Below, in pieces: positions 33,715 through 44,338 of a stretch of DNA of 64,000 nt. Numbering within the stretch: position 1 is the first letter of the stretch; every line of letters begins with the position of its first letter. The position numbers and the translations under genes were made by a program. Under the pieces are notes generated by a model. The model worked only from the letters and a program-made list of their open reading frames with translations. It ran no database searches and had not been told where the DNA came from. This stretch comes from CAIKZZ01 sp035604595 (GTDB lineage Bacteria > Pseudomonadota > Gammaproteobacteria > Steroidobacterales > Steroidobacteraceae), in the NCBI GenBank assembly GCA_035604595.1, contig DATNIE010000001.1:1-64000 (forward strand). The letters are read 5' to 3'.

Positions 33715-35301
33715 TCAGTCGGCGAGATACTTCGCGAGGTACTCGCGGAACGGCTCTTGCGGGGCCGCCTCCGCCCGGTCCTGGGCCTCGAGCGAGGCCT
33801 CGGCCTCGGCCGTGAACGCCGCGAGCCGCGCCGCATTTGGCGGATGCAGCTCGGTGAAGTAGGACTTGTAGGTCCGGGACATCCTGAGCGCTAGATCGAC
33901 GAATGACTCGCCGGTGGTGCGCATTTCCTTGAGCAGGCGCGCCGACGGCGTCGCCTCGGCATCGAGCAGCTTGTGGGCCTGAACCGCGAGCGCGGCGCTG
34001 TACGGCCGCTCCGGATCGCCGTAATCGAGCAGCTCGCAGGTTCCCTGCATTGCGTCGAGGATCTCGTGCGCCCAGGTGCGCATGTCGGCCTTGCGGCCAT
34101 CCCAGTTGAGCGCGAGGCCAGGCTCGCGGCCACGGCGCGCAACCGTCACGTGGTTGCGGTCGAACTCGAGTTGCGCGCCGTTGTCGATCGGCGGGCTCGG
34201 CGCCAGCGTGCAGAACGCCGCGAACGCCTCCAGAAAGCGCAGCTTGGTCTGGTTGACGCCCACCGGATCGAGCGCGCTCACATCGAGCGAGCGCATCTCG
34301 ACGTACTCGACGCCCGCGCGCTTGAGCGCTTTCGTCGGGCGCTCGCCGGACCGCGCCACCCGCTTGGGGCGTATGAACGCGTAGTACTCGTTCTCGATCT
34401 GCAGCCGGTTGGCGTTCAGCTGCCGCCACTCCCCGTTCACCTCGACGCCCAGCCGTTCGTATTCCGGGCTCGGCGTCGAAATCGCGCGCCGCAGGTCGCG
34501 GACGTAGTCGGCGAGCGAGTTCACCGAGATCGCGACATCCGCCTGGCTCTTGTTGCGATAACCGAGGTCGCTCATCCGCAGCGACGTGGCATACGGCCCA
34601 TAGAGTGTGCCGCCGCCGAGCTCGGTGAGACCGTGATCGTCGCGGCCAGTAACGAACGAGCGACACACTGCCGGCGAAACGCCGAACAGGTAATGGACGA
34701 TCCAGCCGTGCCGCCGGTAGTTGCGCAACAGCGCGAAATACATCGCCGAGATGAAGTCCTGGCCGGCATCGCGGCTGCCGAGTACCTCGGCGAGCACTGG
34801 CCAGAACTGTCGCGGGAAGGAGTAGTTGAAATGCACGCCGGAGATCGCCTGCATGATGCGCCCGTAGCGCAGGCCGAGCCCGACGCGGTACACGGTCTTC
34901 ATCCGGCCGACATTCGAAGTGCCGTACTGTGCGATCGGGATGCTGCTGTCCCCCTCGAGCGCGCCCGGCATGCTGGTGCCCCAGAGCAGCTCATCGCCCA
35001 GATGCCGGAACACGAACTGGTGGACGTCGGTCAGGTACTGCAGTAGTTCCCAGCTGGTCGTGAACGTCGGCGTCACGAATTCGAGGAGCGCCTCGGAGTA
35101 GTCGGTCGTAATGTGCTCGTGGGTCAGCGCCGAACCGAGCGCGCGCGGATGCGGTTGCTGGGAGATCCGCCCGTCCGCCGTGACGCGCAGCGACTCCTTC
35201 TCGACCCCCTTCAGACCGCCGACCAGCACCGCCCGCTCGCCGGAATTGACCAGCCCGGCCAGATGGTGTTCGAAGCGGCGGTCGATGCGGGGCACAGGCA
35301 C
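33715..35301 (-). CDS. gshA: glutamate-cysteine ligase (gammaproteobacterial type)
   Basis: First step of glutathione synthesis, joining glutamate and cysteine with ATP in the cytosol. The 528-residue protein starts near GLVNSGERAVLVGGLKGVEKESLRV and contains HEHITTDYSEALLEFVTP, GVHFNYSFP and SDLGYRNKSQAD, all characteristic of the enterobacterial GshA family rather than plant or alphaproteobacterial types. The length is normal. The ATG at 35301 has no strong ribosome site but fits the family. Its end lies 76 bp upstream of nikR. The glyoxalase I gene in this window depends on the same thiol. Confidence 0.95.
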   Translation of the reverse strand: MPVPRIDRRFEHHLAGLVNSGERAVLVGGLKGVEKESLRVTADGRISQQPHPRALGSALTHEHITTDYSEALLEFVTPTFTTSWELLQYLTDVHQFVFRHLGDELLWGTSMPGALEGDSSIPIAQYGTSNVGRMKTVYRVGLGLRYGRIMQAISGVHFNYSFPRQFWPVLAEVLGSRDAGQDFISAMYFALLRNYRRHGWIVHYLFGVSPAVCRSFVTGRDDHGLTELGGGTLYGPYATSLRMSDLGYRNKSQADVAISVNSLADYVRDLRRAISTPSPEYERLGVEVNGEWRQLNANRLQIENEYYAFIRPKRVARSGERPTKALKRAGVEYVEMRSLDVSALDPVGVNQTKLRFLEAFAAFCTLAPSPPIDNGAQLEFDRNHVTVARRGREPGLALNWDGRKADMRTWAHEILDAMQGTCELLDYGDPERPYSAALAVQAHKLLDAEATPSARLLKEMRTTGESFVDLALRMSRTYKSYFTELHPPNAARLAAFTAEAEASLEAQDRAEAAPQEPFREYLAKYLAD

Positions 35302-35437
35302 GCGGCGGATCCGTCGGACAAAGGGCGCACATTGTAATGGAAGGCGCTACCGGCCCCATCCGGACCTGAAACGGGTGGCGTCCCGGTCGCGGGCTCGCTG
35401 CCCGTCAACGGGTGGGGATGCAGCGCGACGCCACGGC

Positions 35438-36833
35438 TCAGGCGCCGCGATCCTTGCGCGCGGGGAACTCGATTCGGGCCAGCGTCCCGCGCCCGCCCGC
35501 ACCGGTATCGATCGACAGCCGTGCTCCGTGCACCCGGGCGATGTCGCTGACGATCGCGAGCCCCAACCCGGTACCGACCCCGGCCGCACCCGCCGCGCGG
35601 CGGAACCGTTCCGTGATCAGTGGCCGCTCGGTTGCCTCGATTCCCGGCCCGTTGTCCTCGACCTCAAGGAACGCGGCACCCGCGATCGTCCCGCAGCGCA
35701 GCGTCACCGTGCCGCCCGAGGGCGTGTAGTTGAGCGCGTTGTCGGTGAGGTTGTTGAGCATCTCCCGAAGCAGCCAGTCGATGCCGGTTGCGGTCGCCGG
35801 CTCCGCATCGGCGCCGAGATCGATGGACTTGGCCAGCGCCCGGTCGAGCTGCGCGGTCACGGTCTGCTCGATGAGCTGCCGCAGATCGACGGCCCGGAAG
35901 TCCCGCTCGAGCGTCGCCGCGCTCTCGGCGCGCGCCAGCGTCAACAGCTGGTGCGCCGTGTGCGCGAGCCGCCGGAGGCCCTCGCCGACCGCGTGGATTC
36001 GGTCGCGCACCGGCGCTGCCTGCGGATCGCGCTCGAGCAGCTCGAGCTGCGCCTGCATACCGGCGAGCGGCGTGCGCATCTGGTGTGCGGCATCGGCCAC
36101 GAACTTCTGCTGCGACTCGGCCGTCGCCCGCATGCGGGCGAACAGCGCGTTGAGCGAGGCGACCAGCGTGCGCACTTCGGCCGGAACGCTGTGCTCATCC
36201 AGTGACTCGAGCTCGCTCGCCGAGCGCGCCGCGAGCTGGTCGCGCAGGGCGAGCAGCGGCTTCAGGCCGCGCCGTACGCCGAGGATGACGAGCAGCAGAA
36301 TCGCCAGCAGCTGCAGAATGTCGACCAGCATCGTGACGGCGAGGAACTCGCGGCTCGGCCGGTCGCGCGCGCGCGTCGATTCGGCGACGGTAATGGTCGT
36401 CGGCCCGCTGTCGAGCGCGAGCGCGTACCACGCGACCCGCGCCGGCTCGCCGGCCAGCCGAATGTCGGCGAACGCGGGATTCGGCGTCGAGCGTGCAGTG
36501 AAGCCCGCGGGCGGCAGCGGCAGATTCGACTCCCCGGCGAGCAATCGCCCCGCCCCGTCGCGCACGGCCAAGCGCAGGGCCCGGTCACCCGTACCGCGCA
36601 GCGTCGCCGACACCTCCGGCGGCAGCTCCCTCGGGATCTTCTCCAAGGACCCCGGACGCAGGTATGCGGCCACGACGAGCGCGGCGTCGCCGAGCGAACG
36701 ATCGAACGCCCCGCGCACCGGGCCGATGCTCGAGATGTAATCGAACAGCAGGCCGGCAATCAGCAGCACGGCGAGCGGCGCGAGCAGCAGGACGAGCAGC
36801 CGCCGGCCGAGCGATGTGGGTCCGGAAACCGGC

Positions 36834-36850
<17 letters not shown>
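35438..36850 (-). CDS. sensor histidine kinase (QseC/TctE-like)
   Basis: A 470-residue inner-membrane kinase with one helix at residues about 15-38, a periplasmic domain of about 120 residues, and a second helix (LVDILQLLAILLLVILGVRR). These are followed by a HAMP-like linker and the kinase core: phospho-acceptor His in DAAHQMRTPLAG, N box NNLTDNALNYTP, G1 DNGPGI, and G2 TGLGLAI. The signal is unknown. The ATG at 36850 overlaps the end of the response regulator gene by 17 bp, so the pair is translationally linked. Longer in-frame starts would overlap the regulator further. Confidence 0.93.
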
Positions 36851-37502
<652 letters not shown>

Positions 37503-37528
37503 GACCCGAGCTTAGCCGAAAACCGCCG

Positions 37529-39316
37529 TCACGGAGCCGCGGCGCGCGCGGCGATCCAGCGGCTGACCTTGACGTCGAGCACATCGAGTGGCAACGAGCC
37601 GGCGTCCAGCACCGCGCGATGGAATGATCGCTGGTCATAGCGTGATCCGAGTTCGCGCTGGGCGCGCGACCTCAGCTCCTTGATCTTGAGCTCGCCAAGC
37701 TTGTAGGTCAGCGCCTGCCCGGGCATCGCGATGTACCGGTCGATCTCCGCGGCGGCGTCGGTCGCGCCTAGCGCCGAGTTGGCCAGCAGGTAGTCGATCG
37801 CCTGCTGCCGCGACCAGCCCTTGGCGTGAATGCCGGTGTCGACGACCAGGCGGACCGCGCGCCAGATTTCCGCGGACAAGGCGCCGAAGTAGTCGTACGT
37901 GTCGGTGTAGAGCCCGAGATCCCGGCCGAGCGACTCGGCATACAGACCCCAGCCTTCGTCGTAGGCGCCGTAGTTCCCGAAGCGGCGGAAGCTCGGCAGA
38001 TCGTCGAGTTCCTGCTTGATCGAGATCTGCAGGTGGTGGCCAGGCTCCGCTTCGTGCAGGTAGATGCTCTCCATCAGGTAGGTCGGTCGCGACTTGAGGT
38101 CGAAGGTGTTGACATAGAAGATGCCGGGGCGCGTCCCGTCGGGCGCGGCGCTCTGGTAGGAGGCGCTCGCCTGCGCCTTGGCGCGAAATGGTTCGACCGC
38201 ACGGATCTCGAAGTCCGCCCTGGGCACGAGGTCGAACTGCTCCGGAAGACGCCGGCGGACCCGTTCCTTCAGGGCCCGGTACGCATTCAGCAGGTCTGCC
38301 TCGCTGTCGTAGTAGAAGCGCGGGTCGGCGCGCAGCGAATCGAGGAATGCCTTGCGATCGCCCTTGAACCCGAGCCCGGCGATGATCCGGTCCATCTCGG
38401 CGCCGATTCGCGCCACCTCCTGGAGCCCGATCGCGTGAATTGCCTCGGGACCGAGGCTGGTCGTCGTCAGCAGCCGGATTCGGTAGGCATACCACTCCTT
38501 GCCGAGTGGCAGGTCGCTGAAGGCGATCGTCATGCGCGCCTGCGGCAGGTATTCGTCACGGATGAAGTCGTGGAGACGCTGGTAGGCGGGATTGAGCCGC
38601 TCCGAGATGGCCCGGGCGTAGGCGGCCCGGAGCCGCGCCTGGTCGGCGACCGGCACGGTCGCCGGGAATGCCGCAACCGGTCGGTAGAACACGCTGTTGG
38701 TGGGGTCTGTCGCCACGAGCTCACTGAGCTGCGGCAATACGCGTTGCATCAGCACCTTCGGCTGGGTGATGCCGTTCGCCGCGCCGCGTCGCATGTTGGC
38801 GATCGCCTGGTCGGCCCAGACCACGAAACCGTCGATGCGGCGCAGCCAGTTCTCATAGTCCCGGGTGGTCCGGAACGGCTGCGCGCTCGATCCCGAGCCT
38901 AGCTGGGCCAGCAGCTGCGGCAGGCCGTGAAACTGATCGAACGGCAGGAGTTCGGACTGATAATGGAAACCGTCGATCCGAACCTGCCGGTCGCGGCTGA
39001 AGATCTGGTAGCTGACGAGGTCCTGGCCATCGAGGCGGGCGGAGTCGATCGCCGTGAGCCCCTTCAGGTAGCGCCGCTCAAGCGCCAGCTCGAGGGCCAG
39101 GTGCGCGGTGCTGATACTGTTGGGCAGTCGGTCGTCATAGCGATGCTCACCGACGAACGTGGCCGCGATCGGATCGAGCGCCAGCGATTCCTGCCAGTAG
39201 CTCTCCACGAGTTGATGAAGCCGGGCCGACGGCGTCGCGCCCGACGGCCCGTTAGCCGCATCGCTGGCGCCGCAAGCCATCAGACCGGCGATCAGAACGG
39301 CAATCAGTGTGCGCAT
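37529..39316 (-). CDS. DUF885 family protein, putative metallopeptidase lipoprotein
   Basis: A 595-residue exported protein with a lipobox-like LMAC at residues 12-15 (signal MRTLIAVLIAGLMAC). The DUF885 signature includes the zinc-binding helix HEAEPGHHLQ and the downstream NYGAYDEGWGLYAESLG, which supplies a Glu ligand, the arrangement seen in M32-like carboxypeptidases. It probably cleaves peptides in the periplasm. GAGG is seven bases before the ATG. It is divergent from the thiolase gene across 270 bp. Confidence 0.88.
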   Translation of the reverse strand: MRTLIAVLIAGLMACGASDAANGPSGATPSARLHQLVESYWQESLALDPIAATFVGEHRYDDRLPNSISTAHLALELALERRYLKGLTAIDSARLDGQDLVSYQIFSRDRQVRIDGFHYQSELLPFDQFHGLPQLLAQLGSGSSAQPFRTTRDYENWLRRIDGFVVWADQAIANMRRGAANGITQPKVLMQRVLPQLSELVATDPTNSVFYRPVAAFPATVPVADQARLRAAYARAISERLNPAYQRLHDFIRDEYLPQARMTIAFSDLPLGKEWYAYRIRLLTTTSLGPEAIHAIGLQEVARIGAEMDRIIAGLGFKGDRKAFLDSLRADPRFYYDSEADLLNAYRALKERVRRRLPEQFDLVPRADFEIRAVEPFRAKAQASASYQSAAPDGTRPGIFYVNTFDLKSRPTYLMESIYLHEAEPGHHLQISIKQELDDLPSFRRFGNYGAYDEGWGLYAESLGRDLGLYTDTYDYFGALSAEIWRAVRLVVDTGIHAKGWSRQQAIDYLLANSALGATDAAAEIDRYIAMPGQALTYKLGELKIKELRSRAQRELGSRYDQRSFHRAVLDAGSLPLDVLDVKVSRWIAARAAAP

Positions 39317-39586
39317 TCAAAATCCTCGGCAGCACCGCGCGATGCACCGGCCAAGCATGCCGTTTCGCGGCGCGGCCGCCAGTAGCGGCCCGCCCATCGG
39401 TCAAGCTCGCCTCGCACGCGGCCGTCCGCTCGGATCGGACCTGCGGATTATAGGCGGCCGAACTGCGCCGGCGGCGCCGCGCGGCCGTCGATTCCGCAAG
39501 CCGTGACGCACGCCGCCGGACGGTGGCATCCTACGCACTGCGGCCAACCGCCGCGCACCCTGTCGTACCAATCCCGGAGACTCGAC

Positions 39587-40870
39587 ATGCTCATCGGCTC
39601 GAAGGTCCGGCGCGTCGCCATTATCGGCGGATCGCGCATCCCGTTTGCGCGCGGCATGGGCGCCTATGCTGACGTTGGCAACCAGCAAATGCTCACGGCC
39701 GCTTTCAAGGGCGTCATCGACCGGTTCAAGCTCGCCGGGGAGCGCCTCGGTGAGGTTGCGGCCGGCGCCGTCATGAAGCACTCAAGCCAGTGGAACCTCA
39801 CGCGCGAGTCGGTGCTCGGCTCGGGCCTCGCCGCCGAGACGCCGGGCCTCGACCTGCAGCGGGCCTGCGGCACCAGCCTCGAGGCTGCCATCCTGATCGG
39901 CAACAAGATCGCGCTCGGCCAGATCGATGCCGGCATGGCCGGCGGCGTCGACACCGTCAGCGATGCACCGATCGTCTACCCGCGCGAGTACCAGCAGCTG
40001 CTGCTTGCCAGCGCGCGTGGCCGCACGCTGGCGGCGCGCCTACGGCCGTGGCTCGGCCTGAGGCCGCGCCACTTCAAACCGGTCGCACCCTCGGTGGCCG
40101 AGCCGCGCACCGGACTCACGATGGGGCAGAGCTGCGAGATCATGGCCAAGCAATGGGGCATCACGCGGGGCGCGCAGGACGAACTCGCCTACCAGAGCCA
40201 CGTCAAGGCGGCCGCGGCCTATGACCAGGGCTTCTACAAGGATCTGGTCCTCGAGTTCCACGGCCTCGCGAGGGACAACAACATCCGCCCCAGCCCGTCG
40301 CTCGAGCAATTGGCGAAGCTGCCGCCGGTCTTCGATCGGTCGGGTCACGGCACGCTGACGGCAGGCAATTCGACTCCGCTGACCGATGGGGCATCGGCGG
40401 TGCTGCTCGCGAGCGAGGCGTGGGCGCAGGCGCGGGCACTGCCGGCCGTCGCGTACCTGACGCACGCGAAGGTGCACGCCGTCGACTTCGTAAGCAAGGA
40501 AGGGCTGTTGATGGCGCCGGCCTATGCCGTGCCGATGATGCTGAAGGACGCCGGACTCGGGCTCGGCGACTTTGACTTTTACGAGATTCACGAGGCCTTC
40601 GCAGCGCAGGTGCTGTGTACGCTGAAGGCCTGGGAGTCGGCCGACTTCTGCCGCGACCGGCTGGGGCTTTCCGGGCCGCTGGGCGCGATCGACCGCAGCA
40701 AGCTGAACGTCGTGGGTTCCAGCCTCGCCGTCGGCCACCCGTTTGCCGCCACCGGCGCGCGCATCGTCGCAACGCTGGCCAAGCTTCTCGCGGAGCGCAA
40801 TGCCCACCGCGGCCTCATCTCGATCTGCACCGCAGGCGGGATGGGCGTGACCGCGATTCTCGAACGCTGA
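39587..40870 (+). CDS. acetyl-CoA C-acetyltransferase (thiolase, FadI-like)
   Basis: A 427-residue thiolase that splits 3-ketoacyl-CoA or condenses acetyl-CoA. The nucleophilic Cys is in LQRACGTSLEAA, the GHP His in VGHPFAATGAR and the acid/base Cys in SICTAGGMGV; HEAF is also present. The length and the FYEIHEAFAAQVL motif resemble FadI (longer than FadA). The ATG at 39587 follows GGAG by eight bases. It converges on the second thiolase gene 18 bp away. Confidence 0.9.
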   Translation: MLIGSKVRRVAIIGGSRIPFARGMGAYADVGNQQMLTAAFKGVIDRFKLAGERLGEVAAGAVMKHSSQWNLTRESVLGSGLAAETPGLDLQRACGTSLEAAILIGNKIALGQIDAGMAGGVDTVSDAPIVYPREYQQLLLASARGRTLAARLRPWLGLRPRHFKPVAPSVAEPRTGLTMGQSCEIMAKQWGITRGAQDELAYQSHVKAAAAYDQGFYKDLVLEFHGLARDNNIRPSPSLEQLAKLPPVFDRSGHGTLTAGNSTPLTDGASAVLLASEAWAQARALPAVAYLTHAKVHAVDFVSKEGLLMAPAYAVPMMLKDAGLGLGDFDFYEIHEAFAAQVLCTLKAWESADFCRDRLGLSGPLGAIDRSKLNVVGSSLAVGHPFAATGARIVATLAKLLAERNAHRGLISICTAGGMGVTAILER

Positions 40871-40888
40871 CGCTCGCGCGCCGCCGGG

Positions 40889-42070
40889 TCAGAACACCTC
40901 GAACAGCCCGGCCGCTCCCATGCCGCCGCCGATGCACATCGTCACGACGACGCGTTTCGCGCCGCGGCGCTTGCCCGCGACCAGCGCGTGCCCGACGAGA
41001 CGCTGGCCGCTCATGCCGTAGGGGTGGCCGACCGCGATTGCGCCGCCGTCAACGTTGAGCGCCTCGTCCGGGATGCCGAGCGTGTCGCGACAGTAGAGCA
41101 CCTGCACGGCGAACGCCTCGTTCAGCTCCCACAGGTCGATGTCCGCGGTTCTCAGCCCGGCGCGCGTCAGCAGTTTCGGGACGGCGAACACGGGGCCTAT
41201 GCCCATCACCGCCGGCTCGCAGCCGGCGACGGCAAAGCCGCGGAACGCTCCCAGCGGCGCCAAGCCCCTGCGCGCCGCAACCGCGCCGCTCATGACGACA
41301 CAGGCACCCGCGCCGTCGGAGAACTGGCTGGCATTGCCCGCCGAGATCAGGCCTCCGGGCAACGCCGGGCGGAGCTTGGCGAGCACGTCGACCGTCGTGC
41401 CCGGCCGCAGGCCCTCGTCTTCCGCCACCGTCACTTCCTTCGTGTAGAGCCGCCCGCTGTCCTTGTCCATGCCGGCCATCGTCACCGTGATCGGCGCGAT
41501 CTCGGAGCTGAAGCCGCCGGCCTGCTGCGTGGCGCAGGCGCGCTGCTGGCTGCGGGCGCCGTACTCGTCCATCCGCTCGCGCGAGATTGCGAAGCGCTTG
41601 GCAACCTCCTCGGCCGTCTGCAGCATGTTCCAGTAGATGTCGGGCTGGTGCTTGTCGAGCCAGGCTTCCTTGACGAAGTACGTGTTGACCTCGTTCTGCA
41701 CGACCGAGATCGCCTCGAGACCGCCCGCGACGAAGATCTCGCCCTCGCCCGCTATGATGCGCTGCGCGGCCATCGCGATGGTCTGCAGCCCCGAGGAGCA
41801 GAAGCGGTTGACGGTCGCCCCCGGAACGCTTGCCGGGCAGCCGGCCCGGAGCGCAATCTGGCGCGCGATGTTGCTGCCGGTTGCGCCTTCGGGGAACGCA
41901 CAGCCCATCAGCACATCCTCGACCTCGGCGGGTTCGACCTTCGCGCGCTCGAGCGCGGCCTTGACGACGTGCCCGCCGAGCGTTGCGCCGTGGGTCATAT
42001 TGAAGGCGCCGCGCCAGGACTTCGCGAGCGGCGTGCGGGCGGTCGAAACGATGACGGCTTCGCGGGTCAT
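40889..42070 (-). CDS. fadA: acetyl-CoA C-acyltransferase (thiolase, FadA-like)
   Basis: A 393-residue thiolase of degradative type. The active residues are Cys in VNRFCSSGLQ, His in VGHPYGMSGQR and Cys in MCIGGGMGAAG, with NEAFAVQ near residue 345. It catalyses the last step of fatty acid beta-oxidation. Its ATG overlaps the stop of the multienzyme gene by four bases (ATGA), the classic fadB-fadA coupling. Expect it to act with that protein as a trifunctional complex. Confidence 0.95.
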   Translation of the reverse strand: MTREAVIVSTARTPLAKSWRGAFNMTHGATLGGHVVKAALERAKVEPAEVEDVLMGCAFPEGATGSNIARQIALRAGCPASVPGATVNRFCSSGLQTIAMAAQRIIAGEGEIFVAGGLEAISVVQNEVNTYFVKEAWLDKHQPDIYWNMLQTAEEVAKRFAISRERMDEYGARSQQRACATQQAGGFSSEIAPITVTMAGMDKDSGRLYTKEVTVAEDEGLRPGTTVDVLAKLRPALPGGLISAGNASQFSDGAGACVVMSGAVAARRGLAPLGAFRGFAVAGCEPAVMGIGPVFAVPKLLTRAGLRTADIDLWELNEAFAVQVLYCRDTLGIPDEALNVDGGAIAVGHPYGMSGQRLVGHALVAGKRRGAKRVVVTMCIGGGMGAAGLFEVF

Positions 42071-44184
42071 GGGCGGGCTCCGGGAGCGTTGAACGAGCCG
42101 CCGGCGGCGGCGAGACGCGCGAGTAGCGGCGCCGGGGTCCAGAATCCCGGGTCGCCGTGGGGGATGCGCTTGAGTTCCGCCATGCGGCGCGCGACGGCGT
42201 ACAGGCCCACCTCGTCCGCATAGCACATGGGCCCGCCGCGCCATACCGGAAAGCCGTAGCCGGTCAGGTACACGACATCGATGTCGGATGCACGCTGCGC
42301 GATGCCTTCCTCGAGGATCTTCGCCGCCTCATTGACGAGCGCAAAGACCAGCCGGTCGACGATCTCCTGATCGTCGAGCCGGCGAGGCGCGAGCCCGAGC
42401 TCGGCACGGTACTTTCCGATCAGGTCCTCGACGATGGGCGCGGGGTAGGCGGTGCGATCGCCCGGCTTGTAGTCGTACCAGCCCGCGCCAGTCTTCTGTC
42501 CGAAGCGGCCGAGCTCGCAGATCCGGTCGCCGAGCTTCGAATAGACCATCGCGGGGCGCTCGACGTAGCGGCGCTTGCGAATGTGCCAGCCTATGTCGTT
42601 GCCGGCGAGATCGCTCATCCGGAACGGCCCCATCGCGAAGCCGAACTTCTCGATCGCGCGGTCGACCTGGGCCGGGCTCGCACCTTCGTCGAGCATGAAC
42701 AGTGCCTGCCGCGAATACTGCTCGATCATCCGGTTGCCGATGAACCCGTCGCAGACGCCCGCGACGACGGCGGTCTTGCGCAGCGTCTTCGCGAGTTTCA
42801 TCGTGGTCGCGAGCACGTCCGGCGCGGTCGCCGCGCCGCGCACCACCTCGAGGAGCTTCATGATGTTGGCGGGACTGAAGAAATGAGTACCAATCACATC
42901 GCCAGGACGCTTCGTGACGCCGGCGATCACGTTGACATCGAGCGTCGAGGTATTGGTCGCAAGGATCGCACCCGGCCGCATGACCCCATCGAGCGTCTTG
43001 AACACCCGCTCCTTGACGCCCAGGTCCTCGAACACGGCCTCGATCACGATGTCGCTCGCGCCGATGTCGTCGTAGCTGAGCGTGGGCCTGAGCAGCGCGG
43101 TCTTGGCCTTGGCGGCCGCGGGCGTCAGCCGTCCCTTCTTGACCTGGCTGTCGTAGGTGTCGCGGATGCGCGCGACGCCCTTGTCGAGGGCCTCCTTGCC
43201 GACCTCCAGCAGATGCACCGGGATTCCGGCATTGAGAAAATTGATGGCGATGCCGGTCCCCATCGTGCCGGCGCCGATCACGGCCGCCGACTTGATCTCC
43301 CTCAGCTGCGTCGACTCGGCGATGCCGGGGACCTTGGCCGCGGCGCGCTCCGCAAAGAAGGCGTGCCTGAGTGCCCGCGACACCGGTCCCACCATCAGCT
43401 CTGAAAACAGCCTCCGTTCGGTCGCGAGCCCGACTTCGAAACGCTGCGTCGCGGCCGCCTCGATCGCATCGATGCACTTGAGCGGCGCCGGGAAGTTCGC
43501 GAAGCCGGCCTTGACCGTCGTGCGCGCGAAGCCGAGCAGCGGCTCGAGGTTCGGTTCACGCAGCTTGAGGTCCCTCGCCTTTGGCAGCCTGCTGCCGCCC
43601 GCCAGCTCCCGTCCCTTGGCTGCGGCGAGCTCCACCGCGACGGGGACGACCTCGCCGGCCACGAGCCCGTCGAGCAAGGGGCTCCCCTTGAACAGCGTCG
43701 CTGGCAGCGCCTCGCCCGACAGGATCACGTTGAGCGCGTTCTCGACGCCGATCAGGCGCGGCAGCCGCTGGGTTCCACCGGCCCCTGGCAGCAGACCGAT
43801 CTTGACCTCGGGTAGCCCGAGCTTGGCGGTGTCGGCGGCCACCCGGTAGTGGCAGCCGAGCGCGAGCTCGAGCCCGCCGCCGAGACAGGTGCCCTCGATT
43901 GCCGCCACCACGGGCTTCGGGCTCGACTCGACCACCGTAATCAGGTCACGGAGGCTGGGTGCCGCGAGCATCGCGGGGGTTCCGAATTCCTTGATGTCGG
44001 CACCGGCGGAAAACAGGCCGTGTCGACCGCTGAGCACAATCGCGGCGACGCTCGCATCGGCCACGGCGGCGTCGAGGGCAGCCACGAGGTCGCGCCGCGT
44101 TGCAGCACCGAGGCTGTTGACAGGCCCCTCGCCGAAGGTGATCGCCGCCACCGACCCGTGGCGGGCTGTCGTTACGGTCGTCAT
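42067..44184 (-). CDS. fadJ: 3-hydroxyacyl-CoA dehydrogenase / enoyl-CoA hydratase
   Basis: A 705-residue beta-oxidation multienzyme. The N-terminal crotonase domain has the oxyanion SAGADIKEF, the catalytic Glu in GGGLELALG and a second in LGLPEVKIGLLPGAGG. The C-terminal dehydrogenase has the NAD motif GAGTMGTGIAINF, the catalytic His in THFFSPANIMKLLEVV and the dimer domain. It converts trans-2-enoyl-CoA to 3-ketoacyl-CoA. The start is ATG 44184, since AGGAG is nine bases away. It is the first gene before fadA on the minus strand and divergent from hmgA across 154 bp. Symbol fadJ rather than fadB because of the size. Confidence 0.93.
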   Translation of the reverse strand: MTTVTTARHGSVAAITFGEGPVNSLGAATRRDLVAALDAAVADASVAAIVLSGRHGLFSAGADIKEFGTPAMLAAPSLRDLITVVESSPKPVVAAIEGTCLGGGLELALGCHYRVAADTAKLGLPEVKIGLLPGAGGTQRLPRLIGVENALNVILSGEALPATLFKGSPLLDGLVAGEVVPVAVELAAAKGRELAGGSRLPKARDLKLREPNLEPLLGFARTTVKAGFANFPAPLKCIDAIEAAATQRFEVGLATERRLFSELMVGPVSRALRHAFFAERAAAKVPGIAESTQLREIKSAAVIGAGTMGTGIAINFLNAGIPVHLLEVGKEALDKGVARIRDTYDSQVKKGRLTPAAAKAKTALLRPTLSYDDIGASDIVIEAVFEDLGVKERVFKTLDGVMRPGAILATNTSTLDVNVIAGVTKRPGDVIGTHFFSPANIMKLLEVVRGAATAPDVLATTMKLAKTLRKTAVVAGVCDGFIGNRMIEQYSRQALFMLDEGASPAQVDRAIEKFGFAMGPFRMSDLAGNDIGWHIRKRRYVERPAMVYSKLGDRICELGRFGQKTGAGWYDYKPGDRTAYPAPIVEDLIGKYRAELGLAPRRLDDQEIVDRLVFALVNEAAKILEEGIAQRASDIDVVYLTGYGFPVWRGGPMCYADEVGLYAVARRMAELKRIPHGDPGFWTPAPLLARLAAAGGSFNAPGARP

Positions 44185-44287
44185 TGCGGATGGCTCCTGC
44201 TCAACGAGGAGCGGATTATGCCAGCCGGACCATCGGCTTCGTGTTCGGGCAGCCCCGGATGCGCGGGCCGGGAATTGTGTATTGCCA

Positions 44288-44307
44288 TTAGTTTCAATTG
44301 CAACTAA
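44288..44307. promoter_or_regulatory. 20-bp palindrome between fadJ and hmgA
   Basis: TTAGTT-T-CAATTG-C-AACTAA is symmetric in 18 of 20 positions (one mismatched pair) and is A/T-rich against the local GC background. It lies 31 bp before the hmgA start, in the divergent gap. MarR/TetR-type operators have this form. The regulator is not in the window. Confidence 0.5.
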
Positions 44308-44338
44308 ATTGCCGTAGCGGTTCGACGGAGGGTCGGGC

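Noticed and set aside
33703..33730. Second NikR-like site GTATGA-N16-AGATAC upstream of nikR
   Set aside because: Only four of six bases match in the second half and it lies inside the end of gshA. It is too weak to claim.
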